DNA of 15,695 bases from Pseudomonadota bacterium (GCA_009778425.1 WRJU01000237.1:1-15695); one strand, 5' to 3'; shown: positions 1 through 6,308, numbered from the stretch's first letter. Notes: generated by a model not told the origin, from the letters alone. A program made the numbers and translations.

Positions 1-749
1 TTGGCCTGAATGTTGACGTCATCGGGGGCAGAATCTGCCGCTTGCCGGTAAAAACTTGCCGCTTCACGGCTGTCGCCACGCATCCAGGCCAGTTCGCCCG
101 CGAGGTCGAACGTGGTGGCAGTTTCCGGAGCCAGTGCCTGGAGCTTTTTGAGGCAGGCGTCGGCGCTGGAAGCCTCCTGTTTTTCGACGTAGAGATGCCC
201 GAGGGAGAGCCAGGCATCCGGGTAGCGCGGGGCGAGCTTCGTGGCCTTATTGAAGGCTTTCAGGGCTTCGTCGAGTTCGCCGAGGTGCTGACAGGCCATG
301 CCGAGCAAACAGTAGTGCGCGGCAAGGGGGCAGGGCATGCGGACGACTTCTTCCAACAGGTCGCGGGCATATTGCCAGTTGCCCGCTTTTACGTATGCGC
401 CGGAGAGGCTGCACAGGATGCCGACATCTTTCGGGGCGAGTTGCCGGGCTTTGATCAGTTGTTGAAGGCTGGTCTCGATCTGGCCGAGTTTGCCGAGAGC
501 CTCCCCAAGCTTTAAGCGGTAGCGGGCGTTTTCCGGCCGCAATTCGACCGCCTGGTTGAAAAAGGTGGCGGCAGTGTCCTGTTGCCCGATGCCCTGCGCG
601 ACTTCGCCCAGCCCGAACCACGCCTGATGCGACTCCGGCGAGAGGGTGGCGAGTTCCTCAAACAGCGCGCCCGCGTGGCTGTAGTCCTTGGCGGCAAAGG
701 CTTTTTGCGCCTTGCCGAGCAGGTGTTTCTGTTTGACGGTGACGGACAT
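1..749 (-). CDS. TPR-repeat protein, 3' end outside the window
   Basis: The minus-strand frame from ATG at 749 stays open to the left edge (249 whole codons), so the C-terminus is missing. The translation is a run of about six 34-residue helical repeats with tetratricopeptide spacing, for example GMACQHLGELDEALKAF, DAWLSLGHLY and AGELAWMRGDSREAASFYRQA. No signal peptide or membrane segment is seen at the N-terminus (MSVTVKQKHLLGKAQKAF), so it is probably cytoplasmic. TPRs are protein-interaction scaffolds. It is divergent from the first flagellin gene with about 290 bp between them. TPR proteins beside flagellin genes sometimes carry a C-terminal glycosyltransferase or sulfotransferase domain that modifies flagellin, but whether this one does cannot be seen here. 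The TPR call is firm; the cellular role is unknown. Confidence 0.85.
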   Translation of the reverse strand, partial: MSVTVKQKHLLGKAQKAFAAKDYSHAGALFEELATLSPESHQAWFGLGEVAQGIGQQDTAATFFNQAVELRPENARYRLKLGEALGKLGQIETSLQQLIKARQLAPKDVGILCSLSGAYVKAGNWQYARDLLEEVVRMPCPLAAHYCLLGMACQHLGELDEALKAFNKATKLAPRYPDAWLSLGHLYVEKQEASSADACLKKLQALAPETATTFDLAGELAWMRGDSREAASFYRQAADSAPDDVNIQA

Positions 750-815
750 GCTTCAAGGGCCTCTGGCAAGCGGCAGTCCGTTGCAGTGTATGGGGGCTGG
801 CCGCCCGGTTAAGAG

Positions 816-836
816 CGGAATAACGCCGGAATAACG
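816..836. promoter_or_regulatory. Direct repeat upstream of flagellin promoter, possible activator site
   Basis: CGGAATAACG occurs twice, at 816-825 and 827-836, 11 bp apart (about one helical turn). The pair lies roughly 85 bp upstream of the sigma-54-type element at 911-926, the usual distance for a bacterial enhancer-binding protein such as an NtrC/FleQ-type regulator. It also lies about 70 bp upstream of the divergent TPR gene. Activator binding is inference. Confidence 0.3.
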
Positions 837-910
837 GGGCATATTAAATTCCCCTCCAAGGAGTGGAATAAAACCCGATCCTTCGGGGTAGGGATAGATG
901 GAAACGAATC

Positions 911-926
911 TGGCACGTTAAATGCT
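911..926 (+). promoter_or_regulatory. Sigma-54 (RpoN)-type promoter of flagellin 1
   Basis: TGGCAC at 911-916 is followed after the correct gap by ATGCT at 922-926. The invariant GG (912-913) and GC (924-925) are 12 bp apart, as required for -24/-12 promoters (consensus TGGCAC-N5-TTGCW). The transcript would start near 937, leaving a leader of about 100 nt before the flagellin ATG. No sigma-28 element was found for this gene. Confidence 0.7.
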
Positions 927-1036
927 TGATACCGGCTGAAGGCTCCGCGCGGGTGTTTTACCAGAGGGGTTGTCGTTACGTAACGGCTTGTAGCCTCGCG
1001 CGGGAAAACGCTGACAACCTTCGGAGGAAGCATGAA

Positions 1037-1855
1037 ATGCCACAAATCATCAACACCAATATTTCGTCGCTGAATGCGCAACGAAATCTGGACACTTCGC
1101 AGAGTGCTTTGTTCACCGCGCTGCAAAGGTTGTCTTCCGGCCTGCGGGTCAATAGTTCCAAGGACGATGCCGCCGGCCTGGCGGTAGCGGAGAAAATGAA
1201 CGCGCAGGCGCGCGGCATGACGGTGGCGATCCGCAACTCCAACGATGGCATCTCGCTGGCGCAAGTTGCCGAGGCAGGGATGAACGTCATTGGCGAGCAT
1301 TTGCAGCGGATGCGCGAACTGGCGGTGCAGGCGGCTTCCGGTCAGTATGATTCCGACAACCGTAGCGCGCTGGATACCGAATATCAGCAACTGGCAAGCG
1401 AAATAGACCGCGTTATCAGCGCCACCAATTTCAACGGCCAGAAGTTGCTGGACGGCACGTTCTCCGCCGGGGTGAACTTCCAGGTCGGCCCGAACTCAAC
1501 CCCCGAATCGCAAATCCTGGTGGAGATCAGCCCGGTTTCCGTCAATGTCGGTGCGATTACCGGCACAGACGGCCTGAACGCCTTGAGCGAGATTTCCGCG
1601 CTCGATGTGGCCATCGACAATATCAATAACAACCGTGCAGCCCTGGGCGCAATCCAGAACCGCTTTGAAGGCGTGCTTACCCAGTTGGCGGCATCGCGGG
1701 AATCGACTGAGGCCGCGCGCAGCCGGATCATGGATGCGGACTATGCCTCTGAGACTGCGAAGCTGGCGCGCGCGCAGGTGCTGCAACAGGCCGGGGTGGC
1801 CATGCTGACCCAGGCCAACGCCTTGCCGCAGAACGTGCTGCGGCTGCTGCAATAA
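1037..1855 (+). CDS. fliC: Flagellin (first of two paralogs)
   Basis: This is the flagellar filament subunit, secreted unfolded through the flagellar type III apparatus and polymerised under the FliD cap. The 272-residue product has the conserved N-terminal D0/D1 domain (MPQIINTNISSLNAQRNL, then SSGLRVNSSKDDAAGLAVAEKM) and the C-terminal D1/D0 domain (EAARSRIMDADYASETAKLAR to NALPQNVLRLLQ). Only a short variable middle (about residues 150-205) lies between them, so the outer D2/D3 domains are essentially absent. ATG 1037 is chosen because GGAGG at 1023-1027 is well spaced and the family N-terminus begins there; the frame is open further upstream but lacks flagellin sequence. It is preceded by a sigma-54-type promoter and followed by a strong terminator, so it is probably monocistronic. 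It shares most of its residues with the second flagellin. Confidence 0.97.
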   Translation: MPQIINTNISSLNAQRNLDTSQSALFTALQRLSSGLRVNSSKDDAAGLAVAEKMNAQARGMTVAIRNSNDGISLAQVAEAGMNVIGEHLQRMRELAVQAASGQYDSDNRSALDTEYQQLASEIDRVISATNFNGQKLLDGTFSAGVNFQVGPNSTPESQILVEISPVSVNVGAITGTDGLNALSEISALDVAIDNINNNRAALGAIQNRFEGVLTQLAASRESTEAARSRIMDADYASETAKLARAQVLQQAGVAMLTQANALPQNVLRLLQ

Positions 1856-1877
1856 AAAACCACGCCCTTCCTCCTTG

Positions 1878-1919
1878 CGCGCCACCGCTTTTCCGTGACC
1901 GGAGCGTGGCGCGTTTTTG
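1878..1919 (+). terminator. Rho-independent terminator of flagellin 1
   Basis: The perfect 8-bp arms CGCGCCAC (1878-1885) and GTGGCGCG (1906-1913) are followed at once by TTTTTG. It begins 22 bp after the flagellin stop and separates the two flagellin transcription units. Confidence 0.85.
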
Positions 1920-2031
1920 TTTCACTCAGCAGTTGTGCCGTGCAAGGCAGGGGGGAGGGGTTGTACGTGAAAACCCGCACACTTTGCACAGGAAAAATGG
2001 ACGGGTAGCCGTCAGGACGCACTTCTGTCCT

Positions 2032-2058
2032 TAAAGAAATCCCGGCTTCAGCCGTTAC
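2032..2058 (+). promoter_or_regulatory. Sigma-28 (FliA)-type promoter of flagellin 2
   Basis: TAAA at 2032-2035, a 15-bp spacer, then GCCGTTAC at 2051-2058 match the flagellar class 3 consensus TAAA-N15-GCCGATAA in spacing and in six of eight -10 bases. The start would fall near 2065, giving a leader of about 90 nt before the second flagellin. The transcript could run on into flaG. Confidence 0.75.
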
Positions 2059-2154
2059 AGCATCCAAGCAGACGAGCAACGGATAGTAGTCCAAGGCTCC
2101 AGGTGACAGTCCAGCGTCTTGCTCGAACAAGGTTCTTCAAACAGGAGATATAAA

Positions 2155-2973
2155 ATGCCCCAAATCATCAACACCAACATCCCGTCGCTCAATGCCCAGC
2201 GGAACCTGAACACTTCGCAAGGCTCATTGAATACCGCGTTGCAACGGCTCTCTTCCGGCCTGCGTGTCAATAGTTCCAAGGATGACGCTGCCGGCTTGGC
2301 TGTGGCGGAAAAAATGAACGCGCAAGCGCGCGGCATGACAGTCGCGATGCGTAACGCCAACGACGGTCTGTCTCTCGCGCAAACGGCGGAAGCGGGCATG
2401 AACGTGATCGGCGATCACCTGCAACGGATGCGGGAACTGGCGGTACAGGCGGCTTCCGGTCAGTATGATTCCGACAACCGTAGCGCGCTGGATACCGAAT
2501 ATCAGCAACTGGCGAGCGAAATCAGCCGCGTCATCAGCGCCACCAATTTCAACGGCCAGAAGCTGCTGGACGGTTCGTTCTCGGGCGGTGTCAATTTCCA
2601 GGTTGGCGCGACGACGACCGCCGAATCGCAGATCAAGATCAACATCGCGCAAGTGTCTGTCGCTTCTGGCGCGCTGACTGGCTCCACCGGTGACGGCGCC
2701 TTGAGCGAAATTTCCAAACTCGATGCGGCCATCGACGCGATCAACAACAACCGCGCGTCCTTGGGCGCGATCCAGAACCGTTTCGAGGGCGTGCTCAATC
2801 AACTGTCGGCAGCGCACGAGAACACGGAAGCGGCTCGCAGCCGGATCATGGACGCGGATTACGCTTCCGAGACCGCGAAGCTGGCGCGTTCGCAAGTGCT
2901 GCAACAGGCTGGCGTGGCCATGTTGTCGCAAGCAAACGCCTTGCCGCAGAATGTGCTGTCGCTCTTGCGATAG
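2155..2973 (+). CDS. fliC: Flagellin (second of two paralogs)
   Basis: This is the second filament subunit, 272 residues like the first and alignable without an obvious length change. The D0/D1 cores are nearly the same (MPQIINTNIPSLNAQRNLNTSQ; EAARSRIMDADYASETAKLAR; NALPQNVLSLLR). The differences concentrate in the middle segment around residues 150-205. ATG 2155 follows AGGAGA (2143-2148) at good spacing; an in-frame ATG at 2119 lacks flagellin sequence. The gene has its own sigma-28-type promoter, whereas the first flagellin has a sigma-54-type one. A stretch of 68 bases (2446-2513) is identical to the first gene although wobble positions differ in flanking parts. It may contribute a different section of the filament; that is inference. 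Confidence 0.97.
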   Translation: MPQIINTNIPSLNAQRNLNTSQGSLNTALQRLSSGLRVNSSKDDAAGLAVAEKMNAQARGMTVAMRNANDGLSLAQTAEAGMNVIGDHLQRMRELAVQAASGQYDSDNRSALDTEYQQLASEISRVISATNFNGQKLLDGSFSGGVNFQVGATTTAESQIKINIAQVSVASGALTGSTGDGALSEISKLDAAIDAINNNRASLGAIQNRFEGVLNQLSAAHENTEAARSRIMDADYASETAKLARSQVLQQAGVAMLSQANALPQNVLSLLR

Positions 2974-3012
2974 TTCTTGAAAGCGGCAACTGGCGAAAGC
3001 GGTTGAAAAAGA

Positions 3013-3039
3013 GGGATGCCGGCCTGTGGTCGGCATCCC
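3013..3039 (+). terminator. Hairpin between flagellin 2 and flaG, leaky terminator or 3' stabiliser
   Basis: The perfect 9-bp stem GGGATGCCG (3013-3021)/CGGCATCCC (3031-3039) has a 9-nt loop. On the plus strand it is followed by TTGAACC rather than a T-run, so termination should be partial. It could protect the 3' end of the abundant flagellin mRNA while letting some transcripts continue into flaG, which starts 31 bp later without a visible promoter. Confidence 0.55.
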
Positions 3040-3069
3040 TTGAACCACAACCGAAAAGAGGTTTGAATC

Positions 3070-3492
3070 GTGGAAATTATTGGTATCAACAACGTCATCG
3101 CGGGAGTAGGCTTGTCCAGCCGCGTTTCACAAACTTCACCGCGACCCCCTATGCCACAGTCTGCTGGAACGGCCAAGGTTCCCGGACAGGGCAGTCCGAA
3201 CACTGATGAGGCACGTGCCACCAAGCAATATCAGGAAACCAATCCTGGGGGCGGTGGGGCCGCAAGCCTGGAACAGGCGGTACGTGAAAGTGTAGAAAAA
3301 CTGAACAATTTTATCCGCCCTTATGTGACTTCCCTGCAATTCTCAGTAGATAAAGACCTGGGCAGAGTCGTGGTCAAGATCATGGATAACGAAACGAAGG
3401 AAGTTCTCAAACAGATACCTTCCGAGGACGTGCTGGCGCTGACCAAGGCGCTCGGCAAAGTCGCGGGGCTGATCGTGAGACAGGAAGCATGA
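3070..3492 (+). CDS. flaG: Flagellar protein FlaG
   Basis: FlaG is a small flagellar-locus protein. In several bacteria its loss changes filament length, but its biochemical role is not settled. The 140-residue product has a low-complexity N-terminal half rich in Pro, Gly, Ser and Thr and the conserved FlaG core at about residues 80-140: LNNFIRPYVTSLQFSVD, GRVVVKIMDNETKEVLKQIP, then ALGKVAGLIVRQEA. The start is GTG 3070, with GAGG at 3058-3061 eight bases upstream. It sits between flagellin 2 and fliD in the usual flaG-fliD-fliS order. No separate promoter was recognised, so expression probably comes from readthrough past the hairpin at 3013-3039. Confidence 0.93.
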   Translation: MEIIGINNVIAGVGLSSRVSQTSPRPPMPQSAGTAKVPGQGSPNTDEARATKQYQETNPGGGGAASLEQAVRESVEKLNNFIRPYVTSLQFSVDKDLGRVVVKIMDNETKEVLKQIPSEDVLALTKALGKVAGLIVRQEA

Positions 3493-3519
3493 GGGAGCCG
3501 GGAAAGATTCTTCGGATTT

Positions 3520-3550
3520 CGCGCATAGGCACGGTTTTCGTGCGCGTTTT
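3520..3550 (+). terminator. Hairpin with short T-run between flaG and fliD
   Basis: CGCGCA (3520-3525) can pair with TGCGCG (3541-3546), with an inner GCACG/CGTGC alternative, followed by TTTT. It is a modest structure in the 78-bp flaG-fliD gap, possibly an attenuator setting the ratio of FlaG to FliD. Low certainty. Confidence 0.35.
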
Positions 3551-3570
3551 GTGACTCAAAGAGGCAAATC

Positions 3571-4905
3571 ATGGCAACCATCACTTCTCTGGGCGTAGGT
3601 TCTGGGCTGGATCTGGAAAACCTGGTCTCGAACCTCATGAAGGTTGAGAGAATGCCCCTCACCAACCTTCAACAACAGGTCTCTTCCTTTAACACGAAGA
3701 TTTCCGCGTTGGGTACGCTGGCAAGCAAGCTCTCGGCATTGCAGACGGCAGCCAAGGATTTGAAACCGGATGCGCTGCAATCCGCGCTGGACAAATTCGG
3801 CTCATACAAAGGCACCATCGGCAATGAGAGCGTAGCCTCTCTTACCATGGGCGAAGGGGTGCGTTCCGGCAGCTACAGCCTGGAAGTGACCCAACTCGCA
3901 CAGGGGCAGAAGTCCCGGCTCGATGCCAGCAATTTCAGCGGCGGCGATCAGATCGCGTTCAGCTTTGCCGACTCCTCGAAGGATTTTTCGGTAACGCTCT
4001 CGGACCCCTCCAACCTGACCTCGGTGGCCAATGCCATCAATCAGGCCGATAAGGGCGTTACGGCGACCGTCGTCAACGGCACTGATGGGCCTCAACTGGT
4101 GTTGACCGGCAAGGAGGGCGCGGAAAACGCTTTCTCCGTCGGCGGCTCGGGCGTGACGGGTTCTGTGACTTCGGTACAGTCGGCGCAGGACGCGCAGTTG
4201 AAAATCGACGGAATCAGTGTCACCAGTTCCTACAACACCGTCAATGACGCGGTGACGGGCGTGACCCTTCAACTGAAGGCCACGAACGCCGGTTCGCCGA
4301 CGACCATGACGGTAGAATCGAATTACTCCGATAAGCTCCAGAAAGGGCTGGAGTCATTCGTCAAGGCATTCAATGACGTCATCAGCACCGTCAAGTCGCT
4401 TGGCTCCTACGATGCCGAAAAGCAATCCGCCGGGGCGCTCAACGGCAACCGCATCTTGCGGGAGACGGAAACCACGCTCCGCAATCTGGTCTTCGGCCAA
4501 AGCAGTCTCCAGGATCAGAATGGAGATGCCATGATGCTCTCCAAGCTGGGCATCACTTTCCAGAAAGACGGCACGATTTCGCTCGACAGCGACAAGCTCA
4601 CGGCGGCAATCAATAAAGACCCGTCTTTGGTCGCCAACTTTACTGCTGAAATCGGAAACCGCTTCAATACCGGCTTGGACAGACTCGCGGGAACCGGCGG
4701 CTCGGTTGAATCGGCCACGGACAGCCTGCGAACCAGTGTTCGTGGGTTGGAAAAACGCCAGGAAGCGATGGAAGCGCGAATGGTGGCGATCGAGGCGCGT
4801 TACCGCAGCCAGTTCAGCGCCCTCGATACCCTTATATCGAGCATGAACAGCACCAGCAACTATATCGCGCAGCAGTTGTCCTCCATCTCGATGAATAACA
4901 ATTGA
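3571..4905 (+). CDS. fliD: Flagellar filament cap protein FliD (HAP2)
   Basis: FliD forms the oligomeric cap at the filament tip that folds incoming flagellin subunits into the growing filament. The 444-residue product starts with the diagnostic MATITSLGVGSGLDLENLV. Its N-terminal D0/D1 helix is at about residues 1-60, a Ser/Thr-rich beta middle (FliD N-terminal and FliD C-terminal families) occupies about 90-380, and a C-terminal coiled-coil helix (GLEKRQEAMEARMVAIEARY) ends in a short MNNN tail. ATG 3571 has GAGG at 3561-3564. The length is normal for betaproteobacterial FliD. It lies upstream of fliS with a 26-bp gap, indicating co-transcription. Confidence 0.97.
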   Translation: MATITSLGVGSGLDLENLVSNLMKVERMPLTNLQQQVSSFNTKISALGTLASKLSALQTAAKDLKPDALQSALDKFGSYKGTIGNESVASLTMGEGVRSGSYSLEVTQLAQGQKSRLDASNFSGGDQIAFSFADSSKDFSVTLSDPSNLTSVANAINQADKGVTATVVNGTDGPQLVLTGKEGAENAFSVGGSGVTGSVTSVQSAQDAQLKIDGISVTSSYNTVNDAVTGVTLQLKATNAGSPTTMTVESNYSDKLQKGLESFVKAFNDVISTVKSLGSYDAEKQSAGALNGNRILRETETTLRNLVFGQSSLQDQNGDAMMLSKLGITFQKDGTISLDSDKLTAAINKDPSLVANFTAEIGNRFNTGLDRLAGTGGSVESATDSLRTSVRGLEKRQEAMEARMVAIEARYRSQFSALDTLISSMNSTSNYIAQQLSSISMNNN

Positions 4906-4931
4906 TACTGCCCGCGTGAGGGAGAGAAGAA

Positions 4932-5336
4932 ATGTTTGGCAGACCTGGCAGTCCGGCCAAGGCTTACGCAGACTTGGGGCGCGAATCCGACATCAGCACA
5001 GCCAGCCCTCACCGGCTAATCGTGCTGCTGTTCGAGGGAGCGGAAACCGCGATCAACGTGGCCAGGGTGCACGCGGAGCAGGGCAACATCGCGGAGCGCG
5101 GCACGAACCTTTCCAAGGCCATCGAGATCATCAGCAACGGCCTCAAGGTGAGTTTGGACATGAGCCAGGGCGGCGAACTGGCGGCGCGGCTCGCGGCGCT
5201 GTACGACTACATGGTTTCCCGGCTGCTATGGGCGAACATGAAGAACGACGTTTCCGCCATGAAGGAGGTGCTTTCCCTGCTCAGCGAGATTCATGGAGCC
5301 TGGGCGCAGATCGACCCCGACAAGCAGCAACAATGA
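4932..5336 (+). CDS. fliS: Flagellin export chaperone FliS
   Basis: FliS is a cytoplasmic chaperone that wraps the C-terminal D0 helix of flagellin, preventing early polymerisation and delivering it to the export gate (FlhA). The 134-residue four-helix product contains the FliS hallmark run from the N-terminal AYADLGRESDISTASPHRLI through LLFEGAETAI to the later ISNGLKVSLDMSQGGELAARL and LYDYM. ATG 4932 follows GGAGAG at 4921-4926. It is the last recognisable flagellar gene here: fliT, which often follows, is not seen, and a terminator-like hairpin starts about 35 bp after the stop. Confidence 0.96.
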   Translation: MFGRPGSPAKAYADLGRESDISTASPHRLIVLLFEGAETAINVARVHAEQGNIAERGTNLSKAIEIISNGLKVSLDMSQGGELAARLAALYDYMVSRLLWANMKNDVSAMKEVLSLLSEIHGAWAQIDPDKQQQ

Positions 5337-5371
5337 ATTTCGACGAATTCAACTCGGCAACCAGTCAAACT

Positions 5372-5391
5372 ATCAGGGATCGCCTGATTTT
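5372..5391 (+). terminator. Terminator of the fliD-fliS unit
   Basis: ATCAGG (5372-5377) pairs with CCTGAT (5383-5388) across a 5-nt loop. The pairing runs into a T stretch (5388-5391), and more Ts follow after CCCGG. The stem is short, but the position just after fliS fits. The next gene lies on the opposite strand. Confidence 0.5.
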
Positions 5392-5411
5392 CCCGGTTTT
5401 TGATGTCACGC

Positions 5412-5630
5412 TTATAGCCCGCGCTGTTCCATGAAACAGGTGATCGCCTTGATGGGGTCGGATTCCGGCATGAGCATCTGGCCGAAATCTCCCTCGTAGT
5501 TGCCGATCAGCACCGCGAGCACTTCCAGTTCCTCGCTCTCCGGAGTGCCGGGCACGGCATCCCATAGCGCGTCGACGCGATTCAGAGCCGCGTTGTAATC
5601 GGTTTCGTTGTGGATGGGCTTGATATTCAT
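5412..5630 (-). pseudogene. Truncated HigA-type antitoxin (N-terminal half only)
   Basis: The 72-residue product MNIKPIHNETDYNAALNRVD...PIKAITCFMEQRGL resembles the N-terminal, helix-rich part of HigA/COG5499 antitoxins (typical pattern: IRPI-x-TExDYxxAL, then GTPExxELEVLAxLIxxYE, then DPIxAIxxxMEQxGL). In full-length relatives the helix-turn-helix DNA-binding domain starts right after MEQ-x-GL. Here a TAA stop follows GL, and no HTH-like sequence is seen in any frame beyond it. ATG 5630 has GGAG at good spacing. No HigB-like toxin ORF is seen on either side. I infer a decayed toxin-antitoxin remnant, but a short toxin-neutralising protein without autoregulation remains possible. Confidence 0.7.
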
Positions 5631-5760
5631 TGTCGGGGCTCCGTATGGATTCTTCTTTGTTTTACGGCATCTTGTAGCAGGGGTTGAGCCTGCGCAGGGG
5701 GATCGGGCCGCAAATCCAGCCCGGATTTCCTGTTTTGGTGAAATATGACGCACTCGGGAA
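5631..5760. other. Intergenic DNA upstream of the truncated antitoxin
   Basis: I see no gene here. The only structure noted is an AAATCC (5712-5717)/GGATTT (5723-5728) hairpin. A HigB-type toxin was looked for and not found. Confidence 0.4.
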
Positions 5761-5844
5761 CCATCCCGTCGCTGTGCGCCACCCCTCCAGGTAGGGGAAT
5801 GACCACCCCGTCGCTTCGCGCCACCCCTCCTATGAGGGGAATTT
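5761..5844. repeat. Two tandem copies of a 42-bp hairpin-bearing repeat
   Basis: Unit 1 (5761-5802) and unit 2 (5803-5844) share the core CCGTCGCT, then CGCCACCCCTCC, then AGGGGAAT. Each carries a small hairpin: CCCCT/AGGGG in unit 1 and CCCCTC/GAGGGG in unit 2. The loop bases differ while the stem is kept. This looks like a dispersed intergenic palindromic element. The rest of 5845-5979 holds no gene I can support. Confidence 0.7.
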
Positions 5845-5979
5845 GTGGGTCGGCGCAGCGGTGGGCAGATACGGCAGCCTTGATAGATGAGTATGATTAT
5901 CCGGTTTTCCTGATTTCAAACGGGGGACGGGGTTTACAACAATAGCTAGGAAATCTTCTGAAGTACAAAATAGACCAAA

Positions 5980-6016
5980 TTTTGTCACTATGACAGTATT
6001 ATAGATATTGACAAAA
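5980..6016. promoter_or_regulatory. Cluster of TGTCA/TGACA half-sites
   Basis: TGTCACTATGACA (5983-5995) is a near-perfect palindrome of TGTCA/TGACA arms. A further TGACAAAA (6009-6016) forms a longer inverted pair with TTTTGTCA (5980-5987). The last half-site overlaps the putative -35 TTGACA at 6008-6013. It is a possible operator for a small regulator; no binding protein can be assigned. Confidence 0.35.
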
Positions 6017-6054
6017 TCGTTTTTACGAGTAAAACGCAGAGGTAAGTACCTCTG
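6008..6054 (+). promoter_or_regulatory. Putative promoter with 18-bp palindromic operator at the start site
   Basis: The consensus -35 TTGACA (6008-6013), a 16-bp spacer and a weak -10 TAAAAC (6030-6035) place +1 near 6042. That lies inside the palindrome CAGAGGTA-AG-TACCTCTG (6037-6054, perfect 8-bp arms). A repressor bound there would block the small BrnA-like gene that begins at 6120. Autoregulation is typical for antitoxins; here it is inference. Confidence 0.45.
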
Positions 6055-6119
6055 ATTCGGATGGAGCGCGGCGCAGTTCGCGGCATCTAGACATTGATAA
6101 CACGGAAGGGGGATCCACC

Positions 6120-6308
6120 ATGCCAGAAGTTGTTGAAATCAAAGTTCGTAGAGGGCGTCCGCCTTATGAACGGCCCGTGAAGCAGATGGTTTCGTTGCGT
6201 ATGGACATTGATGTGCTTGAGGGTCTGCGTGCTACGGGCAAGGGGTGGCAGACGCGGATCAATTCCATCATGCGCGAATGGCTCAAAGAAAAGCCGTCGG
6301 CGCAGTAA
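6120..6308 (+). CDS. BrnA-like small protein, orphan antitoxin candidate
   Basis: The 62-residue product MPEVVEIKVRRGRPPYERPV... ends with VSLRMDIDVLEGLRATGKGW followed by QTRINSIMREWL. That matches the C-terminal ribbon-helix-helix-like segment of BrnA-type antitoxins (pattern VTLRLDxDVLxxLRxTGxGWQTRINxxLREWL). BrnA normally pairs with the RNase toxin BrnT encoded just upstream and represses the shared promoter. Here no BrnT-like frame is seen in the roughly 490 bp upstream or the 270 bp downstream. The N-terminus is shorter than usual for BrnA. ATG 6120 has GGAAGGGGGA at 6104-6113. It probably binds DNA, perhaps its own promoter palindrome at 6037-6054. The family assignment is fairly good; the function without a toxin is unknown. 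Confidence 0.75.
   Translation: MPEVVEIKVRRGRPPYERPVKQMVSLRMDIDVLEGLRATGKGWQTRINSIMREWLKEKPSAQ

Noticed and set aside
2224..3048. 274-codon minus-strand open frame across flagellin 2, and a similar one at 809-1390 across flagellin 1
   Set aside because: These are antisense shadows of conserved flagellin sequence. Both exist only because the paralogs share codons.
5333..5434. 33-codon ORF overlapping the fliS stop as ATGA, in the usual fliT position
   Set aside because: The protein has no FliT resemblance, and the putative fliS terminator (5372-5391) lies inside it.
5627..5824. Minus-strand ORF upstream of the truncated antitoxin, considered as a HigB toxin
   Set aside because: It is Pro/Gly/His-rich with no HigB motif, and is built partly from the tandem repeat translated in reverse.
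5761..5844. CRISPR array
   Set aside because: There are only two directly abutting units with no spacers and no cas genes.
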